Of a DNA stretch of 64,000 nucleotides, positions 9,570 to 17,874 are shown one piece after another. Every line of letters begins with the position of its first letter. The first letter of the stretch is position 1. Location: contig NZ_AUMC01000003.1 of the NCBI RefSeq assembly GCF_000443995.1, forward strand, positions 62,001 through 126,000. Reading direction: 5' to 3'. Source of the DNA: Bacteriovorax sp. BAL6_X. Its GTDB lineage: Bacteria > Bdellovibrionota > Bacteriovoracia > Bacteriovoracales > Bacteriovoracaceae. The notes under the pieces are model-generated. The model had not been told where the DNA came from. It made no database searches and was given only the letters and a program-made list of their open reading frames with translations. A program made the position numbers and the translations under genes.

Positions 9570-9875
9570 ATGGATATAAGTACGGAAGTAAAAGAATATC
9601 AAATTTTAGGTCATAACTTTAGACTCAAAGAGTCTAATGAAGATGAGATTGTTTCAGCAACTGAAATTGTTGAGTATGTTGAATCAATCGCAAGTAATAT
9701 TCGCCAAAAGGCACCTTCAATTTCTGACTCACAATTAGCAGCTTTAGTTGCACTTGAGTTAGCAAAAGAAAAGCTATCTTTAGAAAGGGAATACAGAAGT
9801 GAGATTAGCGAAGTTAAGTCTCTCTCTGATAATGCACTAAAATTGATTGAAGAAGCACTTCCAAAAACTCACTAA
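9570..9875 (+). CDS. zapA: Cell division protein ZapA
   Basis: A 101-aa Z-ring-associated protein that bundles FtsZ filaments. The N-terminal part (EYQILGHNFRLKESNEDE) matches the small ZapA head domain, followed by a helix with LAALVALELAKEKL and a C-terminal coiled coil. Length is typical. It lies one nucleotide before the 5-formyltetrahydrofolate cyclo-ligase gene, the same zapA-ygfA order seen in many proteobacteria, but here there is no room for the 6S RNA often found between them. Confidence 0.88.
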   Translation: MDISTEVKEYQILGHNFRLKESNEDEIVSATEIVEYVESIASNIRQKAPSISDSQLAALVALELAKEKLSLEREYRSEISEVKSLSDNALKLIEEALPKTH

Positions 9876-9876
9876 G

Positions 9877-10449
9877 ATGAGTCTTGAAAAGAAAGAGCTT
9901 CGAAAAAAGATATTAGAAGGACTAGCTAATTTAAGCTTAGATGATCAAAGACAACTGTCCGAGAAAATCTGTTCAAATATCGACTCTCTTTTAAAATCCG
10001 AAAACTTAAATCCTAAACACCTAGGGGTTTTCTTTCCAATTCCAGGTGAAGTTAATTGTTTAAATTTGAAGATGAAAACTAGTTTTGGTTTTCCTTCGTT
10101 TGGCGAAGACTCGATGAAGATGTGCTTTCGAAGTACGCCGATAAATGAACTTGAAATAGTTCAAGCTTTTGGAAAAGAGTTCAGGGTTCCTAAATTAAGT
10201 GACCCAGTAATTTTTCCTGAAGTTATTTTAGTCCCAGGAGTTGCTTTTGATAAGAATGGGCATCGCTTGGGACGAGGTAAAGGTTATTACGACATTTACC
10301 TCGATAAATTGATTAATATTGATAAGAAGAAAGTTATAAAAATTGGAATTTGCTTTAATCAACAGTTGGTTAGTGAAGTTGTCTTTGAGGATCATGATCA
10401 AGCAATGGATTATATCGTAACTGATAGGGAAGTGATTAAAGTTAATTAA
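9877..10449 (+). CDS. 5-formyltetrahydrofolate cyclo-ligase
   Basis: Converts 5-formyl-THF to 5,10-methenyl-THF with ATP. The 190-aa protein has the family signature near the C-terminus: LVPGVAFDKNGHRLGRGKGYYD, containing the GRGKGYYD loop that binds ATP and folate. I start it at ATG 9877, directly after the zapA TAA (9873-9875); longer forms would overlap zapA. Tight spacing indicates an operon zapA - 5-FCL - rny. Confidence 0.93.
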   Translation: MSLEKKELRKKILEGLANLSLDDQRQLSEKICSNIDSLLKSENLNPKHLGVFFPIPGEVNCLNLKMKTSFGFPSFGEDSMKMCFRSTPINELEIVQAFGKEFRVPKLSDPVIFPEVILVPGVAFDKNGHRLGRGKGYYDIYLDKLINIDKKKVIKIGICFNQQLVSEVVFEDHDQAMDYIVTDREVIKVN

Positions 10450-10461
10450 TAGGAGAGAGAA

Positions 10462-12021
10462 ATGAGTATGGATTTAATCTTAGCTTCACTTCTTTTCCTT
10501 GTTGTTGGACTAGCAGTAGGTTTTGTTATCCGCAATCTTCAAGCAAAGAAAGAAGTGCTTGAAAGAGAAGCTAAGGGTGACGAAATTATTGAAAAGGCCA
10601 AGGCACAGGCAAAAGACATTAGCTATAAAGCGAGAAAAGAGGCGAAAGAGGCAGCTCAAGAAGAAAAGAAGGAAGCTGACAAGTATGCCGAACGTGTAAA
10701 ACGCGAACTAAACGATCAGGAAAAAGATCTTAATAAGAGACAAGCAAAGCTTGAATCGAAAATGGATGAACTTGATGACAAGACTAAAAAAGTCGAAAAA
10801 CGCGAAGAAGACGTAAAAGAAAAAGAGTTAGACGCTCTAAAAGAAAAAGAAAAATTTGTTGTTCGCCAAGAAGAGTATGCATCTAAGTTATCTGAAGTTG
10901 CTGCTATGACTAAAGAACAAGCAAAAGACGAGCTACTTGATACAATGAAAGAAGAAGCTCAAGTAGACTTTTCTAAGATGATTACTCGTATGGAAGAAGA
11001 AGCTAAAGAAGAAGCTGAAAACCGTGCGAAAAGAATTGTTGGAATTGCAATTCAAAGATACGCAGGAGAGCACGTTGGTGAAAAGACGATTTCAACTGTA
11101 GATCTTCCATCTGATGATGTTAAGGGGCGTCTAATTGGACGTGAAGGTCGTAACATTCGTGCTTTCGAGCAGATTTGTGGTGTTGACTTAATTATTGATG
11201 ATACTCCTGAAATTGTTGTTATTTCTTCATTCAACGTTGTAAGACGTGAAATTGCTAAAGATACTATTGAAAAGCTAATTGCTGACGGTCGTATTCATCC
11301 AGCGAAAATTGAAGAATTCCACGATAAATCAAAAGCTGAATTTGAGAAGAAGCTTCTATCTCTAGGTGAAAAAGCGCAAATGGAAATTGGTGTTCACGGT
11401 ATTCACCCTGAAATCCTAAAACTAGTTGGTGCCCTAAACTTTAGAACTTCGTACACTCAGAACCAATATCAGCACGCAATTGAAGCAGCATTTATTTGTG
11501 GTTCAATGGCCGCTGAGATGGGACTGAATATTAAGCAAGCTCGTCGTGCAGGTCTATTGCATGATATTGGTAAAGTACTTGATGCATCTGCTGAGGGTTC
11601 TCACGCTGTTATTGGTGCTGACTTTGCTAGAAAGTATGGAGAGTCTGCGGACGTTGTTCATGCAATCCGTGCTCACCACGATGATGAAAAACCAGAGTCA
11701 ATCCTTGCTCACATTGTTGCTGCAGCGGATGCGATCTCAGGTGCAAGACCAGGTGCTCGTAAGGCACTTACTGAATCTTATGTTTCACGACTTACTGATA
11801 TCGAAGAAATTGTTAACTCATTTGAAGGTGTTAGCAAGTCTTATGCTATCTCTGGTGGACGTGAAGTTCGTGTCTTTGTTGAAAACGACAAGGTAACGGA
11901 TGAAGAAACTGTTATGCTATCTCGTAGTATTGCTAAGCAAATCGAGGAGCAAATGTCATATCCTGGAACAATTAAAATTACAGTTGTTCGTGAGACAAAA
12001 GCAGTTGGAGTTGCTAAGTAA
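10462..12021 (+). CDS. rny: Ribonuclease Y
   Basis: Membrane-anchored endoribonuclease that initiates mRNA decay. The 519-aa protein has an N-terminal transmembrane helix (residues 4-25), a long Lys/Glu-rich coiled coil (30-170), a KH domain (GRLIGREGRNIRAFE near 222) and an HD domain (LLHDIGKVLD near 365, HHDDE further on). The start ATG 10462 has GGAGAGAG 5 nt upstream. It is followed by a strong intrinsic terminator. RNase Y is best known from Firmicutes but also occurs in other phyla, including Bdellovibrio-like bacteria. Confidence 0.96.
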   Translation: MSMDLILASLLFLVVGLAVGFVIRNLQAKKEVLEREAKGDEIIEKAKAQAKDISYKARKEAKEAAQEEKKEADKYAERVKRELNDQEKDLNKRQAKLESKMDELDDKTKKVEKREEDVKEKELDALKEKEKFVVRQEEYASKLSEVAAMTKEQAKDELLDTMKEEAQVDFSKMITRMEEEAKEEAENRAKRIVGIAIQRYAGEHVGEKTISTVDLPSDDVKGRLIGREGRNIRAFEQICGVDLIIDDTPEIVVISSFNVVRREIAKDTIEKLIADGRIHPAKIEEFHDKSKAEFEKKLLSLGEKAQMEIGVHGIHPEILKLVGALNFRTSYTQNQYQHAIEAAFICGSMAAEMGLNIKQARRAGLLHDIGKVLDASAEGSHAVIGADFARKYGESADVVHAIRAHHDDEKPESILAHIVAAADAISGARPGARKALTESYVSRLTDIEEIVNSFEGVSKSYAISGGREVRVFVENDKVTDEETVMLSRSIAKQIEEQMSYPGTIKITVVRETKAVGVAK

Positions 12022-12043
12022 AATAACTTCCATTTATAATATG

Positions 12044-12075
12044 AGAAAGGCACCTTTTAGGTGCCTTTCTTTTTT
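12044..12075 (+). terminator. Intrinsic terminator of the zapA-rny operon
   Basis: AGAAAGGCACC (12044-12054) pairs perfectly with GGTGCCTTTCT (12060-12070) around a 5-nt loop, followed by a T run. The 11-bp stem and U tract are textbook. Confidence 0.92.
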
Positions 12076-12093
12076 GGGCTTACTGGAGGCTAC

Positions 12094-12558
12094 ATGAAAA
12101 TCGGAATTCGCTACTACTTATATTTTCTACCATCGTTAGTGATCTTTTTCATTGCTTCTGCACTTCTTAACTTTACTACTGAAGAATATATATGTTTCTT
12201 TACGGCAATTTCATTTGCTGGACTCTATTGTCACCCGAATCGTGATGAGTACTTTGAAGGACGCACAAGCCGTTTAAATTTTGCTAACGCGGTAATGAAT
12301 TTCTATACAATTTTAGAGGATCGTATACCTGATAATACTTGGGGGAATGTGGTTTTAAGACACCTTCCAGGCTTTCTGTTTTTCTTATTAGTAGGATTGG
12401 TTGGAATTTCAGCTCAGGCGCGTATCGTCTATATTGTTGGTGTACTTCTATTTGAAGTTACTTTCTTTTTCTTTATTAAGAATAATTCTCCACAAATTGA
12501 TCTAAATGAGCACGAAACTCATGAATGTTCTGAGCACGAAGAAAGCGGCCACGAATAG
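12094..12558 (+). CDS. Small membrane protein with His/Glu-rich tail
   Basis: A 154-aa protein started at ATG 12094 because GGAGG sits 6 nt upstream, inside the space after the rny terminator. Hydrophobic segments near residues 8-25, 30-45, 90-108 and 110-128 indicate three or four membrane helices. The last 20 residues are rich in His, Glu and Cys (HETHECSEHEESGHE) and could bind metal. These 83 nt at the 3' end overlap the 3' end of the convergent dus gene. No family is recognised. Confidence 0.7.
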   Translation: MKIGIRYYLYFLPSLVIFFIASALLNFTTEEYICFFTAISFAGLYCHPNRDEYFEGRTSRLNFANAVMNFYTILEDRIPDNTWGNVVLRHLPGFLFFLLVGLVGISAQARIVYIVGVLLFEVTFFFFIKNNSPQIDLNEHETHECSEHEESGHE

Positions 12559-13477
12559 CTTCATGGTTTTCATAATCATCAAATAGATAACGGCAAAATG
12601 CTTTAAATCTTTTAAGTATAGTTGAGTCAACAAGACCATTCTTTCTATACTCTTTATCAAGCTCATAGAAATAGAGGTCTAAGTTTTGAGCACGTACTTT
12701 CAGAAGAAATTCATCACTGATAAAGTCCAAGTTTCCTTGGTGTTCTTTATAGATTGAGGCCAGCCAAGGAGTCTTCAGGGCACTGCGACCACACATCACG
12801 GCATATGGATTACACTGATCAAAGATTTTATCGATATCTTCTATGGTCCAGATATCTCCATTTGCAATGATTGGTAGGTTTGAAACTTTGACGGCCTTTT
12901 CAATATAACTCCAATCTGCGACGCCTTTATAAAGTTGGTCTCGTGTTCGAGCATGAATTGTAATTCCATCGACACCGCAATCTTCAAAGAGTTTTAAGAG
13001 ATCAAGATATAGAGAGTCATCGTGATAACCAATTCTAATTTTTACAGTAAAAGTATTTTTAAAACCTTCTCGAATTTGTTTAATAATTTTTTCGAGTGCT
13101 TTTAGGTCAGACAAAAGGTACGCGCCACCTTTATTGGAGTTAACCTTCTTTGAAGGACAACCAAGGTTTAGGTCAATATGATGATAATCGAGTTCGCTAA
13201 TTAGGGAGATTGCCTGATCGGTTTGGGCGATTTCCGAAGTAAGAAATTGATAGGCCGTCTGTTTTGTATGGGCACTTTTTTGTATGTATGCTTCACCAAA
13301 ATGTTTGATTAATGTCTTCACATTAACATTACCAACTGACGGGATACGGTAAAAGTCTGTGTAGTAATAATCCCAGTCTCCAAAAAACCTTTGGATGACC
13401 TCGCGGTACGGGCCTTCCGTAACACCTTCCATCGGCGCAAATATGATTGAATTTTGTTTAAAAGGTAATGTACTCAC
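12476..13477 (-). CDS. tRNA-dihydrouridine synthase (Dus family)
   Basis: FMN-dependent reductase that makes dihydrouridine in tRNA D-loops. The 333-aa TIM-barrel protein opens with IIFAPMEGVTEGPYR, carries the catalytic Cys in LNLGCPSKKVNSNKGGAYLL and the FMN-binding segments VKIRIGY, ITIHARTRDQLYKG, IIANGDI and VMCGRSAL. It is a single Dus gene; the DusA/B/C subtype cannot be assigned by eye. Its last 83 coding bases overlap the tail of the convergent small membrane protein gene. It is divergent from the NUDIX gene. Confidence 0.92.
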   Translation of the reverse strand: MSTLPFKQNSIIFAPMEGVTEGPYREVIQRFFGDWDYYYTDFYRIPSVGNVNVKTLIKHFGEAYIQKSAHTKQTAYQFLTSEIAQTDQAISLISELDYHHIDLNLGCPSKKVNSNKGGAYLLSDLKALEKIIKQIREGFKNTFTVKIRIGYHDDSLYLDLLKLFEDCGVDGITIHARTRDQLYKGVADWSYIEKAVKVSNLPIIANGDIWTIEDIDKIFDQCNPYAVMCGRSALKTPWLASIYKEHQGNLDFISDEFLLKVRAQNLDLYFYELDKEYRKNGLVDSTILKRFKAFCRYLFDDYENHEAIRGRFLRAQNIHEFRAHLDQFVENYS

Positions 13478-13558
13478 AATTGGTTTATAAACAATAAAGG
13501 TGCAAAAAGCTACGCTGCTTTTTTAACATTTCAAATTTTTTAGGGTAAAAGTTTATTT

Positions 13559-13972
13559 ATGGAAATCGCAATCGTAATCCCATATTCACTTGAAAGTGAT
13601 GGACTTGTTCTGTGGGGACAAGAAAGAAGAGAAGATGGCCCTCTCGATGGTATGATCGAGTTCCCTGGTGGGAAGATCGAACAGGATGAAGGCATTGAAC
13701 AGGCTGCACGCCGTGAGTTCAAAGAAGAAGTTGGTTTTGAATTAAATAAAATTAGTCTCTTTACCCAACTTAAGTATGATTATTCTGATCGAAGTGTCTT
13801 CTTATATGTCTATGTTACTGAATATACAAAAGAAATGAGCCTTGTCAGTCAAAAGATATCTTTTGAAAACGCCCAAAATGATGTAGAAAACTTTAATATC
13901 CCAGCAGCAAATAAAATCATCATCATGCGCTTAGTTGAGCATTTTTTACGAGAGAGTAATTTGAATGAGTAA
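13559..13972 (+). CDS. NUDIX hydrolase (MutT-like)
   Basis: A 137-aa NUDIX pyrophosphohydrolase. The NUDIX box G-x5-E-x7-R-E-x2-E-E-x-G is intact, running from GGKIEQDEG to REFKEEVGFEL around residues 39-63. Size and N-terminal position resemble MutT-type 8-oxo-dGTP diphosphatases, but substrate cannot be assigned. The stop overlaps the start of the next gene by 8 nt, implying translational coupling. Confidence 0.88.
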   Translation: MEIAIVIPYSLESDGLVLWGQERREDGPLDGMIEFPGGKIEQDEGIEQAARREFKEEVGFELNKISLFTQLKYDYSDRSVFLYVYVTEYTKEMSLVSQKISFENAQNDVENFNIPAANKIIIMRLVEHFLRESNLNE

Positions 13973-14741
13973 TACGTTTGAAATGGCAAAGTACTTCTTC
14001 CTGGCCCTTGGCTTTGGAGTTTTTACTTTCGCACCAGTGGCAAATTCTAAAATGACAGGTGGGGGCTTTCAAAAGCTTCTGTCGACAACTTGTCTTGTGA
14101 GTTTATTTATGGCCGCTATCGCTCATATTGTAACTGGAAATAGTGCAACTGATCTTGAAGCGATCCTTCTTTATATCAGTACAATTTGTATCCTTTTCCA
14201 TCATCAGTTACACAATCACTACGATGAAAAAAATACTGCTCTTTGGGTTCTTTATGCGATTCCAACTCTTATTGGCCTTTATGCTCTCTATCTTTTCCAA
14301 GATAAGAACTTAATGAATTACTTATATATTGGCTCTTCTGTTTACTACCTTGGTGCTATAACTTATGCCATGATCTTAGGTCACTGGTATCTTGTCACAC
14401 CAAAACTTTCGGAAGTTCCCCTTAAAAAGGCAATACTTGTTACGTGGGGACTACTTGCAGTTAAGCTTATTTGGTCTGGATTTGAACACACAAAACTAGG
14501 GCCTTACCTAGCAGCTGGAACAGAACTTGGTGGTGGCTATGCTTTTAATTGGCTAATGGTTATCATGCGAGACATTTGGGGATACTTAGTTATTTTTGGA
14601 ATGAGTGTCTTTGGATGGAAGCTAGTTAGTATGAGAAGTATTCAGAGTGCGACAGGAATCTTTTATGCCATGACAATCTTTGTCTTTATTGGTGAAATGA
14701 TTGCGATTTATTTATTTTATACGTATGGGTTACTACTATGA
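13965..14741 (+). CDS. Polytopic membrane protein of unknown function
   Basis: A 258-aa protein with about eight hydrophobic segments spread over its whole length (from FFLALGFGVFTFAPV to IAIYLFYTYGLLL). Scattered His residues (HHQLHNHYDEK around residue 80, GHWYL, FEHTKLG) could hold a cofactor, as in cytochrome-b-like or ferric-reductase-like proteins, but no known motif is complete. It overlaps the NUDIX gene upstream and the zinc-ribbon gene downstream by a few nt, so the three form an operon. Confidence 0.75.
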   Translation: MSNTFEMAKYFFLALGFGVFTFAPVANSKMTGGGFQKLLSTTCLVSLFMAAIAHIVTGNSATDLEAILLYISTICILFHHQLHNHYDEKNTALWVLYAIPTLIGLYALYLFQDKNLMNYLYIGSSVYYLGAITYAMILGHWYLVTPKLSEVPLKKAILVTWGLLAVKLIWSGFEHTKLGPYLAAGTELGGGYAFNWLMVIMRDIWGYLVIFGMSVFGWKLVSMRSIQSATGIFYAMTIFVFIGEMIAIYLFYTYGLLL

Positions 14742-15217
14742 TGGAAATTACTTTAACTTGTGAAGAATGTGGTTCGGCTGTTTCTTTTCATCCTAATAAA
14801 GAGGTGAGTGAAGTTGAGTGTCAAATTTGTCATACAAAAGCTCCTGTGAAAATGAATGAAGAACACGAGCAGGCAATCCTTCGCGATTGTCCATGTTGTG
14901 AAAGAAAAGACTTTTATAAGCAAAAGGATTTTAATCGAAAAATCGGTGTTATGCTTTTTGTTGTTGCTGCCTTGGCCACACTTTATATGGCAACAACTCA
15001 ATATGCTCCATATTCTGTCGCTCCTTTTATTATTTTGTATGTATTTGATTTTGCGTTATTTAAAAGGCTTCCACCTGTTGTTATTTGCTACAAGTGTCAT
15101 ACAATCTTCAGAAAGGTTAGTAATATCAATGAGATATATGACTTTAACCATGAAATGAATGATCGTATTGTTTATTCTGATCATGACTTCAAAGGCGAAC
15201 AACTCGATCACCACTAG
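14738..15217 (+). CDS. Zinc-ribbon membrane protein
   Basis: A 159-aa protein with three CxxC knuckles: CEECGSA and CQICHTK at the N-terminus, CPCCERK near residue 51, and a fourth CYKCHTIF near 118. Two membrane helices lie between the third and fourth knuckles (residues 70-105). This zinc-ribbon plus transmembrane layout is seen in small membrane-bound regulatory or assembly proteins, but no named family is recognised. ATG 14738 and ATG 14741 are both possible; the overlap with the upstream stop suggests coupling. Confidence 0.75.
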   Translation: MMEITLTCEECGSAVSFHPNKEVSEVECQICHTKAPVKMNEEHEQAILRDCPCCERKDFYKQKDFNRKIGVMLFVVAALATLYMATTQYAPYSVAPFIILYVFDFALFKRLPPVVICYKCHTIFRKVSNINEIYDFNHEMNDRIVYSDHDFKGEQLDHH

Positions 15218-15260
15218 GGTTTATGCTTCAAATCCTTGAAATTTGTTGGTTTATGATGTA

Positions 15261-15289
15261 TTGAATCATATCAGAATTACTGATAAAAT
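15261..15289 (+). promoter_or_regulatory. Promoter of the CNNM/CorC gene
   Basis: TTGAAT (15261-15266), a 17-nt spacer and TAAAAT (15284-15289). Transcription would start near 15296, giving a leader of about 129 nt before the ATG at 15425. Confidence 0.55.
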
Positions 15290-15295
15290 ATTTAT

Positions 15296-15424
15296 ATCTA
15301 AACGAAGGGGTAGCTCAATAGAGAGTCTTACCCGTAACAAGGAAACTCCTTATAGAACCTCCGCTTTATTGTTGTTACTTCTTAAAAAATCTCTCAACAA
15401 AATTTAGTAAACAAGGACAGGGCA
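15296..15424 (+). other. Long structured 5' leader, possible riboswitch
   Basis: The leader can form a hairpin GGGTA (15309-15313 region) with TACCC around an inner CTC/GAG helix, then a tight AAGGA-AAC-TCCTT hairpin about 10 nt further on. The opening AAGGGGTAGC loosely resembles the start of yybP-ykoY manganese riboswitches (AAAGGGGAGUAGC), and the downstream gene is a putative divalent-cation transporter. The rest of that consensus is not evident, so this is only a candidate cis-regulatory RNA. Confidence 0.3.
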
Positions 15425-16771
15425 ATGACTGATGTAAGCAGCCTTGAGATTGTCCTATTGTTAATCTGCTTTATCGGCTCGGGATTTTTCTCTGGTTCAG
15501 AAGCTGTCTTACTTTCGATTCCTCACGATCGTGCTAGCCAACTAATTCAAGAAGGTGGTGCAAAGGGAAGAGCAATTGCTTTCATGATTGATCGCCCAAG
15601 TGAGATTCTAACAACTATTCTCGTTGGAAATAACGTCGTCAATATTTTCGCCTCATCTTTAACGACAGTTCTTGCAACCCGTTTGTTTGCGGATGATGCA
15701 ATTGGAATTGCTGTTGGTGCGACAACGTTTGTTATTCTAATTTTTGGTGAGATTATTCCTAAGACATTTGCAAGAACGCACGCAGAAAGTTTATCCCTTT
15801 TTGTTATTCGTGTTCTCCAAATCTTCTACTATTTACTTTACCCTGTTATTAAAATTATGGTTTGGCTTATCCACACAGTTCTTGGTGAGAATGCACAACT
15901 GACGGGAAGAATTGTAACGAAGGATGACCTTGAGTTTATGATTCAAAAAGCAGAGAAAGAAAATACAATTGATCACAAGCAAATCGATCTCTTTAACTCG
16001 ATTCTAGAATTTCCTAAGATTAAAGTTAAAGATATTATGATCCCACGTAAAGAGATCAAGTCTATTCAAGTTAGTAGTACATATAAAGAAGTTATCAGTG
16101 AGATTGAAGAGTCAATTCACTCTCGTTACCCAGTTGTTGATGGTGAAATTGATAATATCGAGGGCTTTCTTCACGTTAAGGAACTTGCATTCTTAAAAAG
16201 GGCCGAACGCGATAATTTCACGATGGTAAATCACTTAAGAGATCCATTCTTTGTTTATGAACATATGAAGATTCAAGCAGTTTTCGATCATATGAATCGT
16301 AAGAAAGTTCACATGGCCCTTGTAAAAGATGAGAATGGTTTAATCGTTGGTATTATAACTCTTGAAGATATTATCGAAGAAATTCTTGGAGAGATTCAAG
16401 ATGAGCACGATGATGATATTGATGAGATTACTAAGGACTATCAGGAAAGTGACCTAATTGAAGGTGCGGATATTGATGGTGCGACGAATTTAAGAGACCT
16501 TGATCACGACTATGATATTAAGATTCCTCTTAACGATAATTACTCAACTCTTGCAGGTTTCTTACTTGATATGCTTGGAAATAACTTTCCTGAAGCAGGT
16601 CAGATTATTATTTGGGAAGGTTATAGCTTTGAGCTTACAGAGGTCTTTGACTACGAGATTAAGCAAGTTAAGATTAAAGATGTTGATGGGGAAAAGCACT
16701 TTTTCTCAAAGAAAGAGGCCAAAGAGGCCACTGAAACTTCTGATGACCTATTAGAAGTTCCTGTTAAATAA
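15425..16771 (+). CDS. CNNM/CorC-family divalent cation transporter or regulator
   Basis: A 448-aa hemolysin-C/CorB-type protein. Residues 1-150 form the CNNM membrane domain with FSGSEAVLLSIP and ILTTILVGNNVVNIFASS; a linking helix follows. Two CBS domains occupy about 200-320 (VKDIMIPRKEI, ALVKDENGLIVGIITLEDIIEEI), and a C-terminal CorC_HlyC domain lies at 350-435. Family members transport or control export of Mg2+ and Co2+. It is expressed from its own promoter with a long leader and ends at a good terminator. An annotation as haemolysin would be misleading. Confidence 0.92.
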   Translation: MTDVSSLEIVLLLICFIGSGFFSGSEAVLLSIPHDRASQLIQEGGAKGRAIAFMIDRPSEILTTILVGNNVVNIFASSLTTVLATRLFADDAIGIAVGATTFVILIFGEIIPKTFARTHAESLSLFVIRVLQIFYYLLYPVIKIMVWLIHTVLGENAQLTGRIVTKDDLEFMIQKAEKENTIDHKQIDLFNSILEFPKIKVKDIMIPRKEIKSIQVSSTYKEVISEIEESIHSRYPVVDGEIDNIEGFLHVKELAFLKRAERDNFTMVNHLRDPFFVYEHMKIQAVFDHMNRKKVHMALVKDENGLIVGIITLEDIIEEILGEIQDEHDDDIDEITKDYQESDLIEGADIDGATNLRDLDHDYDIKIPLNDNYSTLAGFLLDMLGNNFPEAGQIIIWEGYSFELTEVFDYEIKQVKIKDVDGEKHFFSKKEAKEATETSDDLLEVPVK

Positions 16772-16806
16772 TCAAATTTAAATAAATTTTGCTAAAGCTT
16801 ACATAG

Positions 16807-16832
16807 AGGGAATCTATTAGATTCCCTTTTTC
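16807..16832 (+). terminator. Intrinsic terminator after the CNNM gene
   Basis: AGGGAATC and GATTCCCT pair across a 5-nt loop and run into TTTTT. The stem is 8 bp and perfect. Confidence 0.88.
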
Positions 16833-16872
16833 TGATAGACTATACTAAATATGAACTAGTCATGGAGTAGTA

Positions 16873-17874
16873 ATGTCTAACAAATTTCAAATTGCAGTAA
16901 TCGGTGGTGGCGCGGCCGGAATGATGGCCACACTACGTGGTGTTTTAAATAATGATACAGTTGTTCTTTTTCCTGGTACGCCTAGGGACAAGAAGCGCTC
17001 TCGTGAAAAATGGGTTTATAAAGTTGAAAATATGCCTGGGACTCATAAGTACAAAAAAGGAATAGAAGAACCAAATAAGGAAACTCTCGAATGGATTCAA
17101 GATTCGGAATTCAAGGATAACCTAACTTTCGTTAAGGGCAAAGGTGTTGCTGAGGTAACGAAGCTAAGTGATGGAAGCTTTGAATTAATTGATAGTGATG
17201 GTGTAAAGTACCAAGCAGAATTCGTCGTTCTCTGTACAGGTATTATGGATGTTCAGCCACACTTTAATGATAGCATTAAACCAATTCTTCCTTTTGCTAA
17301 TGCTCAAACAGTTGACTACTGTTTAAGATGTGATGGCCACCATGTTTATGACAAGCACACTTCAATTCTTGGCCATACATCTGGTGCCGTTTGGGTGGCC
17401 GTTATGCTTAAGGAACGATACAACACGCCTTCGATGTCAATCCTCACTAATGGTGAAACTCCACAATTTGATGAAGAGACTCAAAAATTAATTAAAGCCT
17501 ATAAGATCGAAGTGTTCACTGAGGCCATTGTAGACGTTCTTGGAGAGCGTAAGGATGGGATTATCAAGGGTTACAAGTTTGCTAGTGGCAGAACGCTAGA
17601 ATCAGCATTTTCTTTTGTTTCGCTTGGAACTATCGTTTATAATGAACTTGCCAAGGCCATTGGAGCAGAGATCGATGGTAGAGGCTATGTTCTTGCTAAC
17701 GAAAAGGGTGAAACGAATATTGAAAACTTTTATGTAGCAGGTGATTTAAGGGCCAATAAGAAGAAGCAGATTTATACGGCCTGGGATATGGCAGTTGATT
17801 CACTTGATGATATCAATGCCAAAATTAGAAGAAAGAAAAGGGCGGCATTATTAACTTCACTAGGTTTAGCTTAA
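16873..17874 (+). CDS. Thioredoxin-reductase-like flavoprotein
   Basis: A 333-aa FAD/NAD(P)-binding oxidoreductase. The FAD motif is VIGGGAAGMMA (residues 9-19), the redox-active pair is in YCLRCDGHH near residue 150 (CxxC followed by DGH, as in thioredoxin reductases), and the second FAD motif is FYVAGDLRANKKKQIYTAWD. The second dinucleotide fold has LGHTSGAVWVAVML rather than the usual GxGxxA/G, so NADPH may be replaced by another electron donor. A ferredoxin gene lies close by (18775-19083), but that link is speculative. The ribosome binding site GGAG lies upstream of ATG 16873. The 3' end overlaps the next gene. Confidence 0.85.
   Translation: MSNKFQIAVIGGGAAGMMATLRGVLNNDTVVLFPGTPRDKKRSREKWVYKVENMPGTHKYKKGIEEPNKETLEWIQDSEFKDNLTFVKGKGVAEVTKLSDGSFELIDSDGVKYQAEFVVLCTGIMDVQPHFNDSIKPILPFANAQTVDYCLRCDGHHVYDKHTSILGHTSGAVWVAVMLKERYNTPSMSILTNGETPQFDEETQKLIKAYKIEVFTEAIVDVLGERKDGIIKGYKFASGRTLESAFSFVSLGTIVYNELAKAIGAEIDGRGYVLANEKGETNIENFYVAGDLRANKKKQIYTAWDMAVDSLDDINAKIRRKKRAALLTSLGLA

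Noticed and set aside
9848-9877. Space between zapA and the folate gene as a 6S RNA site
   Set aside because: Only one nucleotide separates the genes; no ssrS can fit.
15304-15372. tRNA-like sequence GGGGTAGCTCAATAGAG in the CNNM leader
   Set aside because: It resembles the 5' half of a tRNA, but no anticodon stem, T arm (GGTTC) or acceptor pairing can be made.
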